A stretch of 64,000 bases of DNA from Solimonas sp041659605 (GTDB lineage Bacteria; Pseudomonadota; Gammaproteobacteria; Nevskiales; Nevskiaceae). The position numbers and the translations under genes were made by a program. This document shows, one piece after another, positions 1-9,484 of this stretch (position 1 is the first letter of the stretch; every line of letters starts with the position of its first letter). The stretch spans positions 68,827 to 132,826 of the forward strand of contig JBAZXW010000007.1 in NCBI GenBank assembly GCA_041659605.1, in the 5' to 3' direction. Under the pieces are notes generated by a model. That model saw only the letters and a list, made by a program, of their open reading frames with translations, made no database searches and had not been told where the DNA came from.

Positions 1-1
1 C

Positions 2-2692
2 GGCCTGGGCTATGCCGCGGCGCAGGATCGCCTGTGGCTGTTCGACCTGCTGCGCGCGGTCGGCCGCGGACGCGCGTCGGAGAAGCTCGGGCCGTCGCCG
101 ACCACCTACGATCTCGATCTCGAATTCGCATCCGACTCCGCTTACAGCGAGGAGGAACTGACCGGCATCGTCAACAATGCGGTGTCCAAGATCGGCGAGC
201 CGCTCGGATCGATGTTTCTCAGCGACGTCGAGAACTTCGTCGCCGGCATGAACGCCTACGTCGCGTTCCTGCAGACGCCGACGGGCGCGGCCGAACTGCC
301 GCTGGAGTACACGACGCTGGCAGTCGGCGTCGGCAGCGGTGCGGGTTTCCCGCCCGCGCCATTCACGGTCAACGACATTGTTGCCAACGCGGTGCTGATC
401 CAGTCCGCGCTTGGCCTGGGCGGCGGCGGCGAAGCGCGCAACCTCAACTTGCTGCAGAAGCTCGACGCCAGCATCACCGGCGGCACGACGACGCTGCCCG
501 AGTCCGCGTGCAAGCTGTGGCGCGATTTGCGCCACGCCACGGCGGCGGACACGCCGGTGACGGCGTCCGGCACGTTCGCGACGCAGTCGCCGCCGAGCGT
601 CGACGAGAACTGCCCGCAAACGCTGCCGGCTGGTGCGGCCATCTGGGACGTCGACAGCTTCCGTGGTCACGTGCTCGAAGCGGCTGAAGGCGCCGCGCCG
701 CTGCCGATACCGAAGAGCTTTTCGCCGATCGAGACACTGTCGCGCAGCAAGCTCGTGGCATCTGCCGCGCACCCGCCGCTTGCGGCGGCGATCAATCCGG
801 CGCCGCTGCGGCTCGCCGTTTCGGACGATCCCGGCGCGAGCCGCAAGGCGATGCTCAACGAGCACGGCCTGCCGCTGACCAGCTCGAACTGGATCGCGGT
901 GACCGCCAGCCAGACGCAGTCCGGGCACCCGATCATGGTCGGCGGACCGCAGACCGGCTACTTCATGCCGCAGCTGCTGTGGGAGGCGGCGGTGGTCTCG
1001 CGCGGCGGGACGCCCTTCGAGTTCGCGGCGCGCGGCATCTCGACCGTGAACCTGCCGTACATCGTCATCGGCCGCGGTCTCGATTTCGCGTGGAGCCCGA
1101 CCTCGGCCGGGTCCGACTTCACCGACACGCGCGTGTCGAAGCTGTGCAATACCGACGGCACGCCGGCGTCGCGCGACGACGCCGATGCCGACGGGTTTCC
1201 GGACGCCGACGGCTATCTGTACCGGGGCCAGTGCGTGCGCCTGTATCGGCGCATCGACACCTGGACGGCGAATCCGACCGCAGCCAGTCTCGCGCTCGGC
1301 GGCGCACCGCAGCCCGAGACCGTCAGCCGCTACGTGCTGCGCACGCACTACGGGCCGGTGTCGGGTACGGCGACGGTCGACGGCGAGCCTGCCGTGATCT
1401 CGCGCCAGCGCTCGACTTTCCTCTCCGATGTCGATACTGCGGCGCCGTTCGCGTTGCTGACGACGACCGGCCTGCAGATGGATCACACCCGGTTCAAGAA
1501 GCTGTTCAACAGCATGACGGCCACATTCAACTGGCTGTACGTGGACAAGCAGGACATTGCTTTCATCCAGTCGGGCCTGTACCCGGTACGCCACGCCGAG
1601 GTCTCCGCCGAGCTGCCGGTCTGGGGTGACGGCAACTTCGAATGGATGGCCGACGAAAGCCTGCCGAACGACTTCTTCACGCGCTACGGCGGCGACGCCG
1701 CCGACGGCGCGCTGCCGTATCCGAGCCGCACGCGGCCGATCAAGCAGGACGAGCAGGGTTACTACGAATGGTCCGGATTCCTGCCCTTGTCGGCGCATAT
1801 CCAGGACACCAATCCGGCGACCGGATTCCTTGCCAATTGGAACAACGCCGGTGCGAGGGGTTGGTGGGCGGCGGACGGCAACGGCACCTACGGCCCGGTG
1901 CATCGCGTCAACAGCCTCGGGGAGCGTCTGCAGGCGTTCAAGGCCAGCGGTCGCAAGCATGACCTGGCGAGCATGATCGAGATCGCCGGCGATGCGGCCT
2001 ACACCGATCTGCGTGGACTCGACCTGTTGCCGCTGCTCGACGAGATCGCAGGTCTGGGTGAGCTGACCGCCGATCAGCAAGCCGCCCTGACTCTGCTCGC
2101 CGACTGGCGCGCCGACGGCTCGCAGAAGTGGATTGACGGTGGCAATGGCCTGGGCGCATTGCGGCGCGACCGCGACGCCAGCGGCGCCTACGATCACCGC
2201 GCCGCCGTCGTGTTGATGGACGCCTGGTATCTGCGCCTGATGGAGACCGTGACGGTACAGCTGTCGCAGATCGCGGGGAGCGGCGCATCCGTGCTGACCG
2301 GCCGCTACGATGCACCGCGCGCGCAGGGTTCCGCGTACCAGGAAGGCTGGTTCCAGCACATGGTGCGCATGCTCAACATGGCACTGGGCAAGGCCGGAAC
2401 GCCGCAGTACCAGGCCCTGCGCTGCGCCGGCTCCGGCGATGTGACGGCCTGCCGCGCTGCGGTGCTGGATGCGCTCGATCAGGCGATCGTCGATCTGGGC
2501 GGCATCGCCAACCAGGCGGCGTGGGATGGCACGCAGATCGAATACCCGAAGAGCGTCGACTGCGGCAACGTCGAGGCCTGCGACGCGGTCGAGCACACCT
2601 CGTTCGCGTATCAGCCGGTGCCGTCGATTCACTGGATCAACCGCCCGACCTTCCAGCAGGCGGTGGAGATCCGTTCGCCGGCGGCGCGTTGA
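2..2692 (+). CDS. penicillin acylase family protein (5' truncated by window edge)
   Basis: N-terminal nucleophile (Ntn) hydrolase of the penicillin amidase family, which cleaves amide bonds of acylated small molecules such as penicillins or acyl-homoserine lactones. The reading frame is already open at base 2, so the true start and any signal peptide lie upstream. The visible N-terminal part contains GYAAAQDRLWLFD, typical of the alpha chain. The mature beta chain should start at the Ser of SNW (codon at 884-886), followed by a segment containing GGPQTGY, which resembles the start of the E. coli penicillin G acylase beta chain. ANWNNAG further on matches the oxyanion-hole Asn region. Members are normally exported and self-cleaved. 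The substrate cannot be told. It lies 23 bases before the ROK kinase gene and may be co-transcribed with it. Confidence 0.88.
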   Translation, partial: GLGYAAAQDRLWLFDLLRAVGRGRASEKLGPSPTTYDLDLEFASDSAYSEEELTGIVNNAVSKIGEPLGSMFLSDVENFVAGMNAYVAFLQTPTGAAELPLEYTTLAVGVGSGAGFPPAPFTVNDIVANAVLIQSALGLGGGGEARNLNLLQKLDASITGGTTTLPESACKLWRDLRHATAADTPVTASGTFATQSPPSVDENCPQTLPAGAAIWDVDSFRGHVLEAAEGAAPLPIPKSFSPIETLSRSKLVASAAHPPLAAAINPAPLRLAVSDDPGASRKAMLNEHGLPLTSSNWIAVTASQTQSGHPIMVGGPQTGYFMPQLLWEAAVVSRGGTPFEFAARGISTVNLPYIVIGRGLDFAWSPTSAGSDFTDTRVSKLCNTDGTPASRDDADADGFPDADGYLYRGQCVRLYRRIDTWTANPTAASLALGGAPQPETVSRYVLRTHYGPVSGTATVDGEPAVISRQRSTFLSDVDTAAPFALLTTTGLQMDHTRFKKLFNSMTATFNWLYVDKQDIAFIQSGLYPVRHAEVSAELPVWGDGNFEWMADESLPNDFFTRYGGDAADGALPYPSRTRPIKQDEQGYYEWSGFLPLSAHIQDTNPATGFLANWNNAGARGWWAADGNGTYGPVHRVNSLGERLQAFKASGRKHDLASMIEIAGDAAYTDLRGLDLLPLLDEIAGLGELTADQQAALTLLADWRADGSQKWIDGGNGLGALRRDRDASGAYDHRAAVVLMDAWYLRLMETVTVQLSQIAGSGASVLTGRYDAPRAQGSAYQEGWFQHMVRMLNMALGKAGTPQYQALRCAGSGDVTACRAAVLDALDQAIVDLGGIANQAAWDGTQIEYPKSVDCGNVEACDAVEHTSFAYQPVPSIHWINRPTFQQAVEIRSPAAR

Positions 2693-2715
2693 TCCTCGCG
2701 GAGAACTTCTGAGCC

Positions 2716-3630
2716 ATGCGTATTGGCATTGATTTGGGCGGCACCAAGACCGAGGGCGTCGTGCTCGGCGCCGACTCGCGCATCCTCGCGCGGCGCCGCG
2801 TGCCGACGCCGCCGGACGATTACGACGCGGCGCTGCGCATCATCGTCGAGCTGGTGAATCAGCTCGAGGCGGATGTCGGTACGCGCGGATTGCCGGTCGG
2901 CGCCGGCACGCCGGGCGCGCGCTCGAAGCTGACCGGGCGCATGAAGAACTGCAATTCGACCTGTCTCAACGACCGGCCGCTGCTGGAGGACCTGGAGACT
3001 CGCCTTGGGCCACGCGTGCGCATCGCCAACGATGCCGACTGCTTGACGCTGTCCGAGGCGCACGACGGCGCGGCGGCCGGCGCGCGCTGCGTGTTCGGGG
3101 CGATTCTGGGCACCGGTGTCGGCGGCGGCGTGGTCGTCAACGGCGAGCTGCTGTCCGGTCCGAATGCCATCGCGGGCGAATGGGGACACAACGCGCTGCC
3201 GTGGCCGCGGCCGGAATGGGGCGAGGTGCCGGGGCCGCTCGGCTGGGACGGCCGGCACGGCTCGATCGAGGTCTATGGCTGCGGGCCCGGGCTGGCGCTG
3301 GATCACGAACGCGTCAACGGCGTGCGACTGCGCGGCGAGGAGATCGTCGCTGCCTCGGCTGCCGGCGACGCTGCGGCGGAAGCGACGTTGCAGCGCTGGG
3401 AGGACCGCCTCGCGCGCGCCTTCGCCAGCATCATCAACGTGCTCGATCCGGACGTGATCGTCGTCGGCGGCGGTTTGTCGAAAGTCGAACGTCTGTACCG
3501 CAACGTGCCGCAGCGCTGGGGCGCCTGGGTGTTCTCGGACAGCGTCGAGACGCGGCTGCTGCCGGCGCTGCACGGCGATTCCAGCGGCGTGCGCGGCGCA
3601 GCCTGGCTGTGGCCGGATCCGGAGCGATGA
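2716..3630 (+). CDS. ROK-family sugar kinase (fructokinase-like), 304 aa
   Basis: Cytoplasmic ATP-dependent sugar kinase of the ROK family, closest in layout to Mak-type fructokinases. The N-terminal phosphate-binding motif DLGGTKT is at residues 6-12, the likely catalytic Asp (NDAD) at about 106, and GEWGHN with His158 in the middle. The usual ROK zinc site (CxCGxxGCxE) is degenerate: the aligned stretch LGWDGRHGSIE at 175-185 keeps the glycines and Glu but has Gly, Asp and Ser where the three cysteines should be. It is therefore probably a zinc-independent variant, or has lost the structural metal. ATG start, 23 bases after the acylase stop. Its stop overlaps the ATG of the next kinase gene (ATGA), so the pair is probably translationally coupled. 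Substrate (fructose, glucose or an amino sugar) is not determinable. Confidence 0.85.
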   Translation: MRIGIDLGGTKTEGVVLGADSRILARRRVPTPPDDYDAALRIIVELVNQLEADVGTRGLPVGAGTPGARSKLTGRMKNCNSTCLNDRPLLEDLETRLGPRVRIANDADCLTLSEAHDGAAAGARCVFGAILGTGVGGGVVVNGELLSGPNAIAGEWGHNALPWPRPEWGEVPGPLGWDGRHGSIEVYGCGPGLALDHERVNGVRLRGEEIVAASAAGDAAAEATLQRWEDRLARAFASIINVLDPDVIVVGGGLSKVERLYRNVPQRWGAWVFSDSVETRLLPALHGDSSGVRGAAWLWPDPER

Positions 3631-4136
3631 GCCCGCCGTTGCTGATGGTGCTGATCGGGTTGCCGGGCGCCGGCAAGACCACGCTGGCGCGCGTGCTGGC
3701 GCCGCGTCTGGCGGCGACGATCGTCGATCGCGACGCGATCCGCGCGCGCTGTTGTCCCGGTGCGCCGGCCGATGCGCGCAGCAACGCCATCGCCAATGCC
3801 GAGATGGTGCGCGAGATCGGCCAGCGCCTGCGTAGCGGCGAAAGCGTCATCGCCGACGGCCGCACTTACGCCGCGGATGCGGACCGTTGCCGCATGGCCG
3901 AGATGGGCCTTGCCGCCGGCGCGCGAGTGCGCTTCGTCTGGCTGGACGTGTCGCTCACGCTCGCCAAGCAGCGCGTGGCCCAGAGTCGCGGGGCGCATCC
4001 GGCCAGCGATCGCACCGCCAGACTCGTGCACGAGGTCGCGCGGCGATTCGACGAGGTCGAGGACCGCGCACTACACCTCGACGGATCGCGGTCTATCGCG
4101 GCACTGGCCGACGACGTTCTGCTCTGGCTCGCCTGA
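3627..4136 (+). CDS. small P-loop kinase / AAA-type ATPase, 169 aa
   Basis: Small nucleotide-binding protein with a Walker A motif GLPGAGKTT at residues 11-19 and a fold expected to resemble gluconate kinase, zeta toxin or polynucleotide-kinase-like P-loop phosphotransferases. The segment DRDAIR at about 39-44 resembles the substrate-side Asp/Arg region of such kinases, and a C-terminal helix follows. Start chosen as the ATG that overlaps the stop of the preceding ROK kinase by four bases; upstream codons in this frame are only the shadow of that gene. No membrane segments or signal peptide. The pairing with a sugar kinase suggests small-molecule phosphorylation, but the substrate is unknown. 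A zeta-toxin role is unlikely because no antitoxin gene is adjacent. Confidence 0.75.
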   Translation: MSPPLLMVLIGLPGAGKTTLARVLAPRLAATIVDRDAIRARCCPGAPADARSNAIANAEMVREIGQRLRSGESVIADGRTYAADADRCRMAEMGLAAGARVRFVWLDVSLTLAKQRVAQSRGAHPASDRTARLVHEVARRFDEVEDRALHLDGSRSIAALADDVLLWLA

Positions 4137-4216
4137 ATCGCTCAGCGACCCCGCGTCTGGCATATTTTTATACGCGTACGTAAAATTGACCTCGTACGGC
4201 TGGGCGGGAGCGAACC

Positions 4217-4837
4217 ATGAACAAAATCCGGCAGGCAGGCGCGAGCGCGATGCCGGCGCTCGACTGGGGCGGCGTCACGCGTCGAGGCTTCATGAAGAGC
4301 CTCGCGGCGGTGGGCGCGGTGGTCGGGGGACTGGCCGCCAGCGGCTGCGAACGCGGCACCGAGCAGGGCGCCGATGGCCGCCCCTTGCTTGCACTGTCCG
4401 CCGCGCAGGCACGCACGCTCGGCGCGGTCGCCGACGCGGTGATTCCGACGCAGCCCGGATTTCCCAGCGCCGCGCAGGCAGATGTCGTGCGCCGCTTCGA
4501 CGAGGAACTGAGTTTCGTCGCGCCGTCGATCCAGTCGGATCTGCAGGCGGCGCTGGGCGTGCTCGAATACGCGCCCTTCCTGTACGGCCATTTCTCGCGC
4601 TTCGCCGCGCTCGGTATCCCCGCGCGCCGCGAAGTGCTGCAGGCGATGAACACGAGCCGCGTCGAGATCCTGCGTGCGGTCGGCAACAACGCGAAGATCC
4701 TCGTGCAGTTCTTTTACTTCGGTCATCCGTCGGTGTGGACGGCGATCGGCTACGACGGGCCGTTCGGCAAGATGCCGGAGCAGATGAGCGAGCAGCGCGC
4801 CTGGTATGCCGAGCACACCACCGGAGGTGCGGCATGA
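4217..4837 (+). CDS. gluconate 2-dehydrogenase subunit 3 family protein (Tat-exported), 206 aa
   Basis: Small accessory subunit of a membrane/periplasmic flavoprotein dehydrogenase (gluconate 2-dehydrogenase subunit 3 family). In known systems it carries the Tat signal that exports the folded flavoprotein partner. The N-terminus has a twin-arginine motif TRRGFMK (Arg22-Arg23), a hydrophobic stretch 28-43 and a Cys at 44, a possible but weak lipobox. The rest is helical with the family's typical pattern (GAVADAVIPTQPGFP). The stop overlaps the start of the GMC flavoprotein (ATGA). An AT-richer patch upstream (4161-4190) may hold the promoter, but no convincing -35/-10 pair was found. No cytochrome c subunit gene is adjacent, unlike classical three-subunit gluconate dehydrogenases. 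Confidence 0.83.
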   Translation: MNKIRQAGASAMPALDWGGVTRRGFMKSLAAVGAVVGGLAASGCERGTEQGADGRPLLALSAAQARTLGAVADAVIPTQPGFPSAAQADVVRRFDEELSFVAPSIQSDLQAALGVLEYAPFLYGHFSRFAALGIPARREVLQAMNTSRVEILRAVGNNAKILVQFFYFGHPSVWTAIGYDGPFGKMPEQMSEQRAWYAEHTTGGAA

Positions 4838-6411
4838 GCGGCAGGCCAGGAGGACAGCCAGGAGGGCGGATCTTCCAATGGAGCGACCTGACCGAGTCGC
4901 AGACGATCCGCGCCGATGTCTGCGTCATCGGCTCCGGCTGCGGCGGTGCGACGGTCGCCAAGAAGCTCGCCGAGGCCGGACGCGACGTCGTGATTCTCGA
5001 ACGCGGCGGCTATTACCCGGAGAGCACGTTCGACCAGAGTGAAGTCGGCATGAACGCCAAGCTGTCGGCCGACCGCAGCATGCGTGCGTCCGCCGACGGC
5101 GGCACGCTGCTGCTGTCGGGCCACAACGTCGGCGGCGCGTCGGTGCACTACTGGGCGGATTCGTATCGCACGCCGGAGGATCGCCTGGAACTGTGGGCGG
5201 ATCGCTACGGCGTGCGAGGTCATGATCTGGCGGCGCTGATGCCGGCCTGGGACGAGCTGACCGGCAATCTCAACGTGCACCCGGCGACCGAGGAGTATCA
5301 CAACCGCATGAACCAGCTGCTGCGCGAGGGTGCGCACAAGCTGGGCTGGGAAGGCAATCCGGTGCCCCAGGCGCGCAAGAGCTGCGTCAAGTCCGGACAC
5401 TGCATGCAGGGCTGCGTGTACCGCGCCAAGCAGTCGCAGCTGGTCACGCATATCCCGCAGGCGGTTGCGCTCGGCGCGCGTGTGTATGCGGATGTCGAGG
5501 CGCGTGAACTGGTGTGGGAGAACGGCAAGGTCCGGCGCCTGCTCGCGCGTGTTGTGCACCGGCCGTCGAACCGCGCGTCCGCCATCGAGCTGACGATCGA
5601 CGCGAAAGCTTTCGTCGTCGCCGGCGGCGGCTACAACAGCGCGCCGTTCCTGTTGCGGCAGAACCTGAAGAAGCAGCTGCCGATGCTCGGCAGGAGCTTC
5701 GGCATGAACCCGACGGCGATGGTGCACGGCCTCTACGACGAGGACATCGTGCTCTGGCGCAACATCCCGGCGGCGTTCGGCGTCGAGCAATTCCGGCTTG
5801 CGCGTCACGACGATGCCGGGCGGTACGTCGAAGGCGGCTATTTGCTGATGGCGAACCAGATCCAGCCGGGCCTGCTCGGCTCGATGATGCCGCTGATGGG
5901 CGAGGCGCTAGGCGAGTGGATGGGACAGATGAAACGGGTCGGCGGCACGATCGCCTGGATCGACGATCCGGCCGAAGAGCTCGGCGAGCTCAAGCTCGCG
6001 ACGGACGGCACCACCAAGGCGGACTATCCCTACGGACCGAAGACGCAGGCGATTCTGCGCGACACGATCAGGAAGCAGGCGCAGATCCAGTTTGCGGTCG
6101 GCGCGCGCAAACTGCTGGTCGCCGGCGCCGATGCGCTGGTGCTGGAGAGCGAAGCGGATCTGGCGAAGATCGATGCGCTGCCGATCCGTGCCGGCGGCCT
6201 GTACATGGCGGCGCCGCACCCGTCGGGCGGCTGCATCATGGGCCGCAGCGCGCAGGATTCGGTGACCGACTCATCGCACCGTGTGCACGGCTTCGACAAC
6301 CTGTTCGTCGCCGACAGCTCCGCGTTCCCGACGCCGGTGTCGGTCGACCCGAGCTTCACGATCATGGCGTTCAGCTATGTCGCGGCGAAGCACATCCACG
6401 CGATGCTCTGA
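4834..6411 (+). CDS. GMC-family FAD oxidoreductase (large dehydrogenase subunit), 525 aa
   Basis: Flavin-dependent glucose-methanol-choline oxidoreductase, the catalytic partner of the small Tat-bearing subunit encoded just upstream; the two probably oxidise an alcohol or sugar in the periplasm. An FAD-binding GSGCGG motif lies at residues 33-38, followed by ERGG. A cysteine cluster CX5CX3C (Cys184, 190, 194) resembles that of gluconate/long-chain alcohol dehydrogenases of this family. The C-terminal catalytic His is in HPSGGCIMG (His462), followed by the FAD-contacting SVDPSFTIMA. No own signal peptide, consistent with piggy-back Tat export. Start is the ATG overlapping the upstream stop; the frame stays open far upstream only as a shadow. 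Substrate unknown. Confidence 0.87.
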   Translation: MSGRPGGQPGGRIFQWSDLTESQTIRADVCVIGSGCGGATVAKKLAEAGRDVVILERGGYYPESTFDQSEVGMNAKLSADRSMRASADGGTLLLSGHNVGGASVHYWADSYRTPEDRLELWADRYGVRGHDLAALMPAWDELTGNLNVHPATEEYHNRMNQLLREGAHKLGWEGNPVPQARKSCVKSGHCMQGCVYRAKQSQLVTHIPQAVALGARVYADVEARELVWENGKVRRLLARVVHRPSNRASAIELTIDAKAFVVAGGGYNSAPFLLRQNLKKQLPMLGRSFGMNPTAMVHGLYDEDIVLWRNIPAAFGVEQFRLARHDDAGRYVEGGYLLMANQIQPGLLGSMMPLMGEALGEWMGQMKRVGGTIAWIDDPAEELGELKLATDGTTKADYPYGPKTQAILRDTIRKQAQIQFAVGARKLLVAGADALVLESEADLAKIDALPIRAGGLYMAAPHPSGGCIMGRSAQDSVTDSSHRVHGFDNLFVADSSAFPTPVSVDPSFTIMAFSYVAAKHIHAML

Positions 6412-6414
6412 ATC

Positions 6415-6484
6415 GTAGGTCGGCAATCCATTGCCGACATCCCCGTTCGGCGAGCGCCCCGGCGGCAAAGGATTGCCGCCCTAC
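6415..6484. repeat. REPIN-like inverted pair of GTAG-headed palindromes
   Basis: A 70-base element that begins GTAG and ends CTAC. The left unit is GTAG followed by the stem GTCGGCAA-tcca-TTGCCGAC. The right unit, read on the minus strand, is GTAG followed by GGCGGCAA-tcct-TTGCCGCC. They are separated by a 22-base spacer (6439-6460). A second, clearly homologous copy sits at 36390-36460. A GTAG head plus stem-loop, paired in inverted orientation, is the known form of REP/REPIN elements mobilised by RAYT (TnpA-REP) enzymes. It starts three bases after the GMC gene stop. Confidence 0.8.
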
Positions 6485-6496
6485 ACGCGAAAAAAA

Positions 6497-6525
6497 GGCG
6501 GGCCGAACCGGCTGTTCGGCCCGCC
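6497..6525 (-). terminator. Rho-independent terminator of ppa
   Basis: Perfect 12-bp stem (6497-6508 with 6514-6525, GGCGGGCCGAAC arm) and 5-base loop. On the minus strand it is followed by seven T residues (6490-6496), so it ends ppa transcripts just after the ppa stop at 6548. Confidence 0.9.
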
Positions 6526-6547
6526 TCCTGTCGCTTCACAACCGCGA

Positions 6548-7096
6548 TCAGAAATTCGGCTTCTTCTTCGCGTTATTGAACATCTCGACGCTGGCTTCGA
6601 TCGCCTTGATCGAGTCCTTGGGGCCGTGCCAGCCCTTGATCTTGACCCACTTGCCCTTTTCGAGGTCCTTGTAGTGCTCGAAGAAGTGCTGGATCTGGTC
6701 GCGGACCAGGTCCGGCAGTTCGCGCACGCTGGTCACGCCCTTGTACAGCGGGCTGATCTTGTTGTTCGGCACGGCGATCACCTTCTCGTCGGTGCCGGAC
6801 TCGTCCTCCATCTCCAGCATGCCGATCGGGCGGCAGTTGATCACGCAGCCGGGGATCAGGCGCATCGGCATCATCACCAGCACGTCGAGCGGATCGCCGT
6901 CGCCGCACAGCGTGTGCGGGACGTAGCCGTAGTTGCACGGGTAGCGCATCGGCGTCGTCAGCAGGCGGTCGACGAAGATCGCGCCAGAGGTTTTGTCCAC
7001 CTCGTACTTCACCGGCTCGCTGTTCATCGGGATTTCGATGATGACGTTGATGTCGTTCGGTACGTCCTTGCCGGTCGGCACAAGGTCCCAGCTCAT
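6548..7096 (-). CDS. ppa: inorganic pyrophosphatase (family I, soluble), 182 aa
   Basis: Cytoplasmic Mg-dependent hydrolysis of pyrophosphate to two phosphates, pulling biosynthetic reactions forward. The family I signature DGDPLDVLV is at residues 66-74, with Asp66 and Asp71 as metal ligands. Substrate-binding residues are present in KYEVDK (30-35) and in RYPCNYGYVP (51-60). Length fits the prokaryotic family (about 175-180 aa). AGGAG lies about seven bases before the ATG. It has its own terminator downstream (6497-6525), and hppA upstream ends in another (7153-7186), so ppa is probably a single-gene transcript even though it sits beside the membrane pyrophosphatase. Confidence 0.97.
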   Translation of the reverse strand: MSWDLVPTGKDVPNDINVIIEIPMNSEPVKYEVDKTSGAIFVDRLLTTPMRYPCNYGYVPHTLCGDGDPLDVLVMMPMRLIPGCVINCRPIGMLEMEDESGTDEKVIAVPNNKISPLYKGVTSVRELPDLVRDQIQHFFEHYKDLEKGKWVKIKGWHGPKDSIKAIEASVEMFNNAKKKPNF

Positions 7097-7152
7097 GACT
7101 CACTCCTGCGGTGCTGCAAAAATGGGGCGCAATTATAGCGGCGGGCATGAAA

Positions 7153-7186
7153 AAGGGCGCCCCGGAGCATGCTCGGGGGCGCCCTT
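7153..7186 (-). terminator. Rho-independent terminator of hppA
   Basis: Near-perfect inverted repeat (AAGGGCGCCCC arm, one mismatch, centred on AGCATGCT), followed on the minus strand by a T run (7150-7154). It lies 19 bases past the hppA stop and separates hppA from ppa. Confidence 0.85.
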
Positions 7187-7204
7187 GGGCAAAAAACGAT
7201 CAGA

Positions 7205-9229
<2,025 letters not shown>

Positions 9230-9379
9230 CGGAGAAACCTCCTGTGATGTGCGTTCGGAACGAGAGTCGAGCTGATTTCAGTTGCCCGCGGCATCGATTG
9301 CCGTCTTCGGCTGTTGTGTCTTCTTCTTGCAGCTCCCCAATCTGAAATTAAGTCAAAGCCCCTGGGTAGGGGCCGACCG

Positions 9380-9409
9380 ACTATGGCACGAAGCCCGAGA
9401 CAGGGGCAA
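9380..9409 (-). promoter_or_regulatory. candidate hppA promoter
   Basis: On the minus strand TTGCCC (9409-9404) and CATAGT (9385-9380) are separated by 18 bases, about 150 bases before the hppA start. The match to the sigma-70 consensus is moderate. The rest of the 251-base gap between hppA and pfp (9230-9480) holds a GTAG-headed repeat next to the pfp stop and nothing else I can recognise. Confidence 0.35.
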
Positions 9410-9463
9410 TCGTGTTCAAACCCCAGTTCGTCGCCTGCGTGAAACCCGGGTTTAGGATTGCAC

Positions 9464-9484
9464 CCCGGGCTGCGCCCGGGCTAC
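9464..9484 (-). repeat. single GTAG-headed REP-like palindrome at the pfp stop codon
   Basis: Read on the minus strand: GTAG, then stem CCCGGG-cgcag-CCCGGG. A third CCCGGG copy (9445-9450) lies further along. The TAG of the GTAG head (9483-9481) is the stop codon of pfp. The design matches the REP units at 6415 and 61597 but the stem sequence belongs to a different family. Confidence 0.7.

Noticed and set aside
4161..4200. Possible promoter (TTGACC, TATACG and a CGTACG inverted repeat) before the dehydrogenase genes
   Set aside because: The hexamers are in the wrong order and spacing for sigma-70; the inverted repeat is too short to call an operator.
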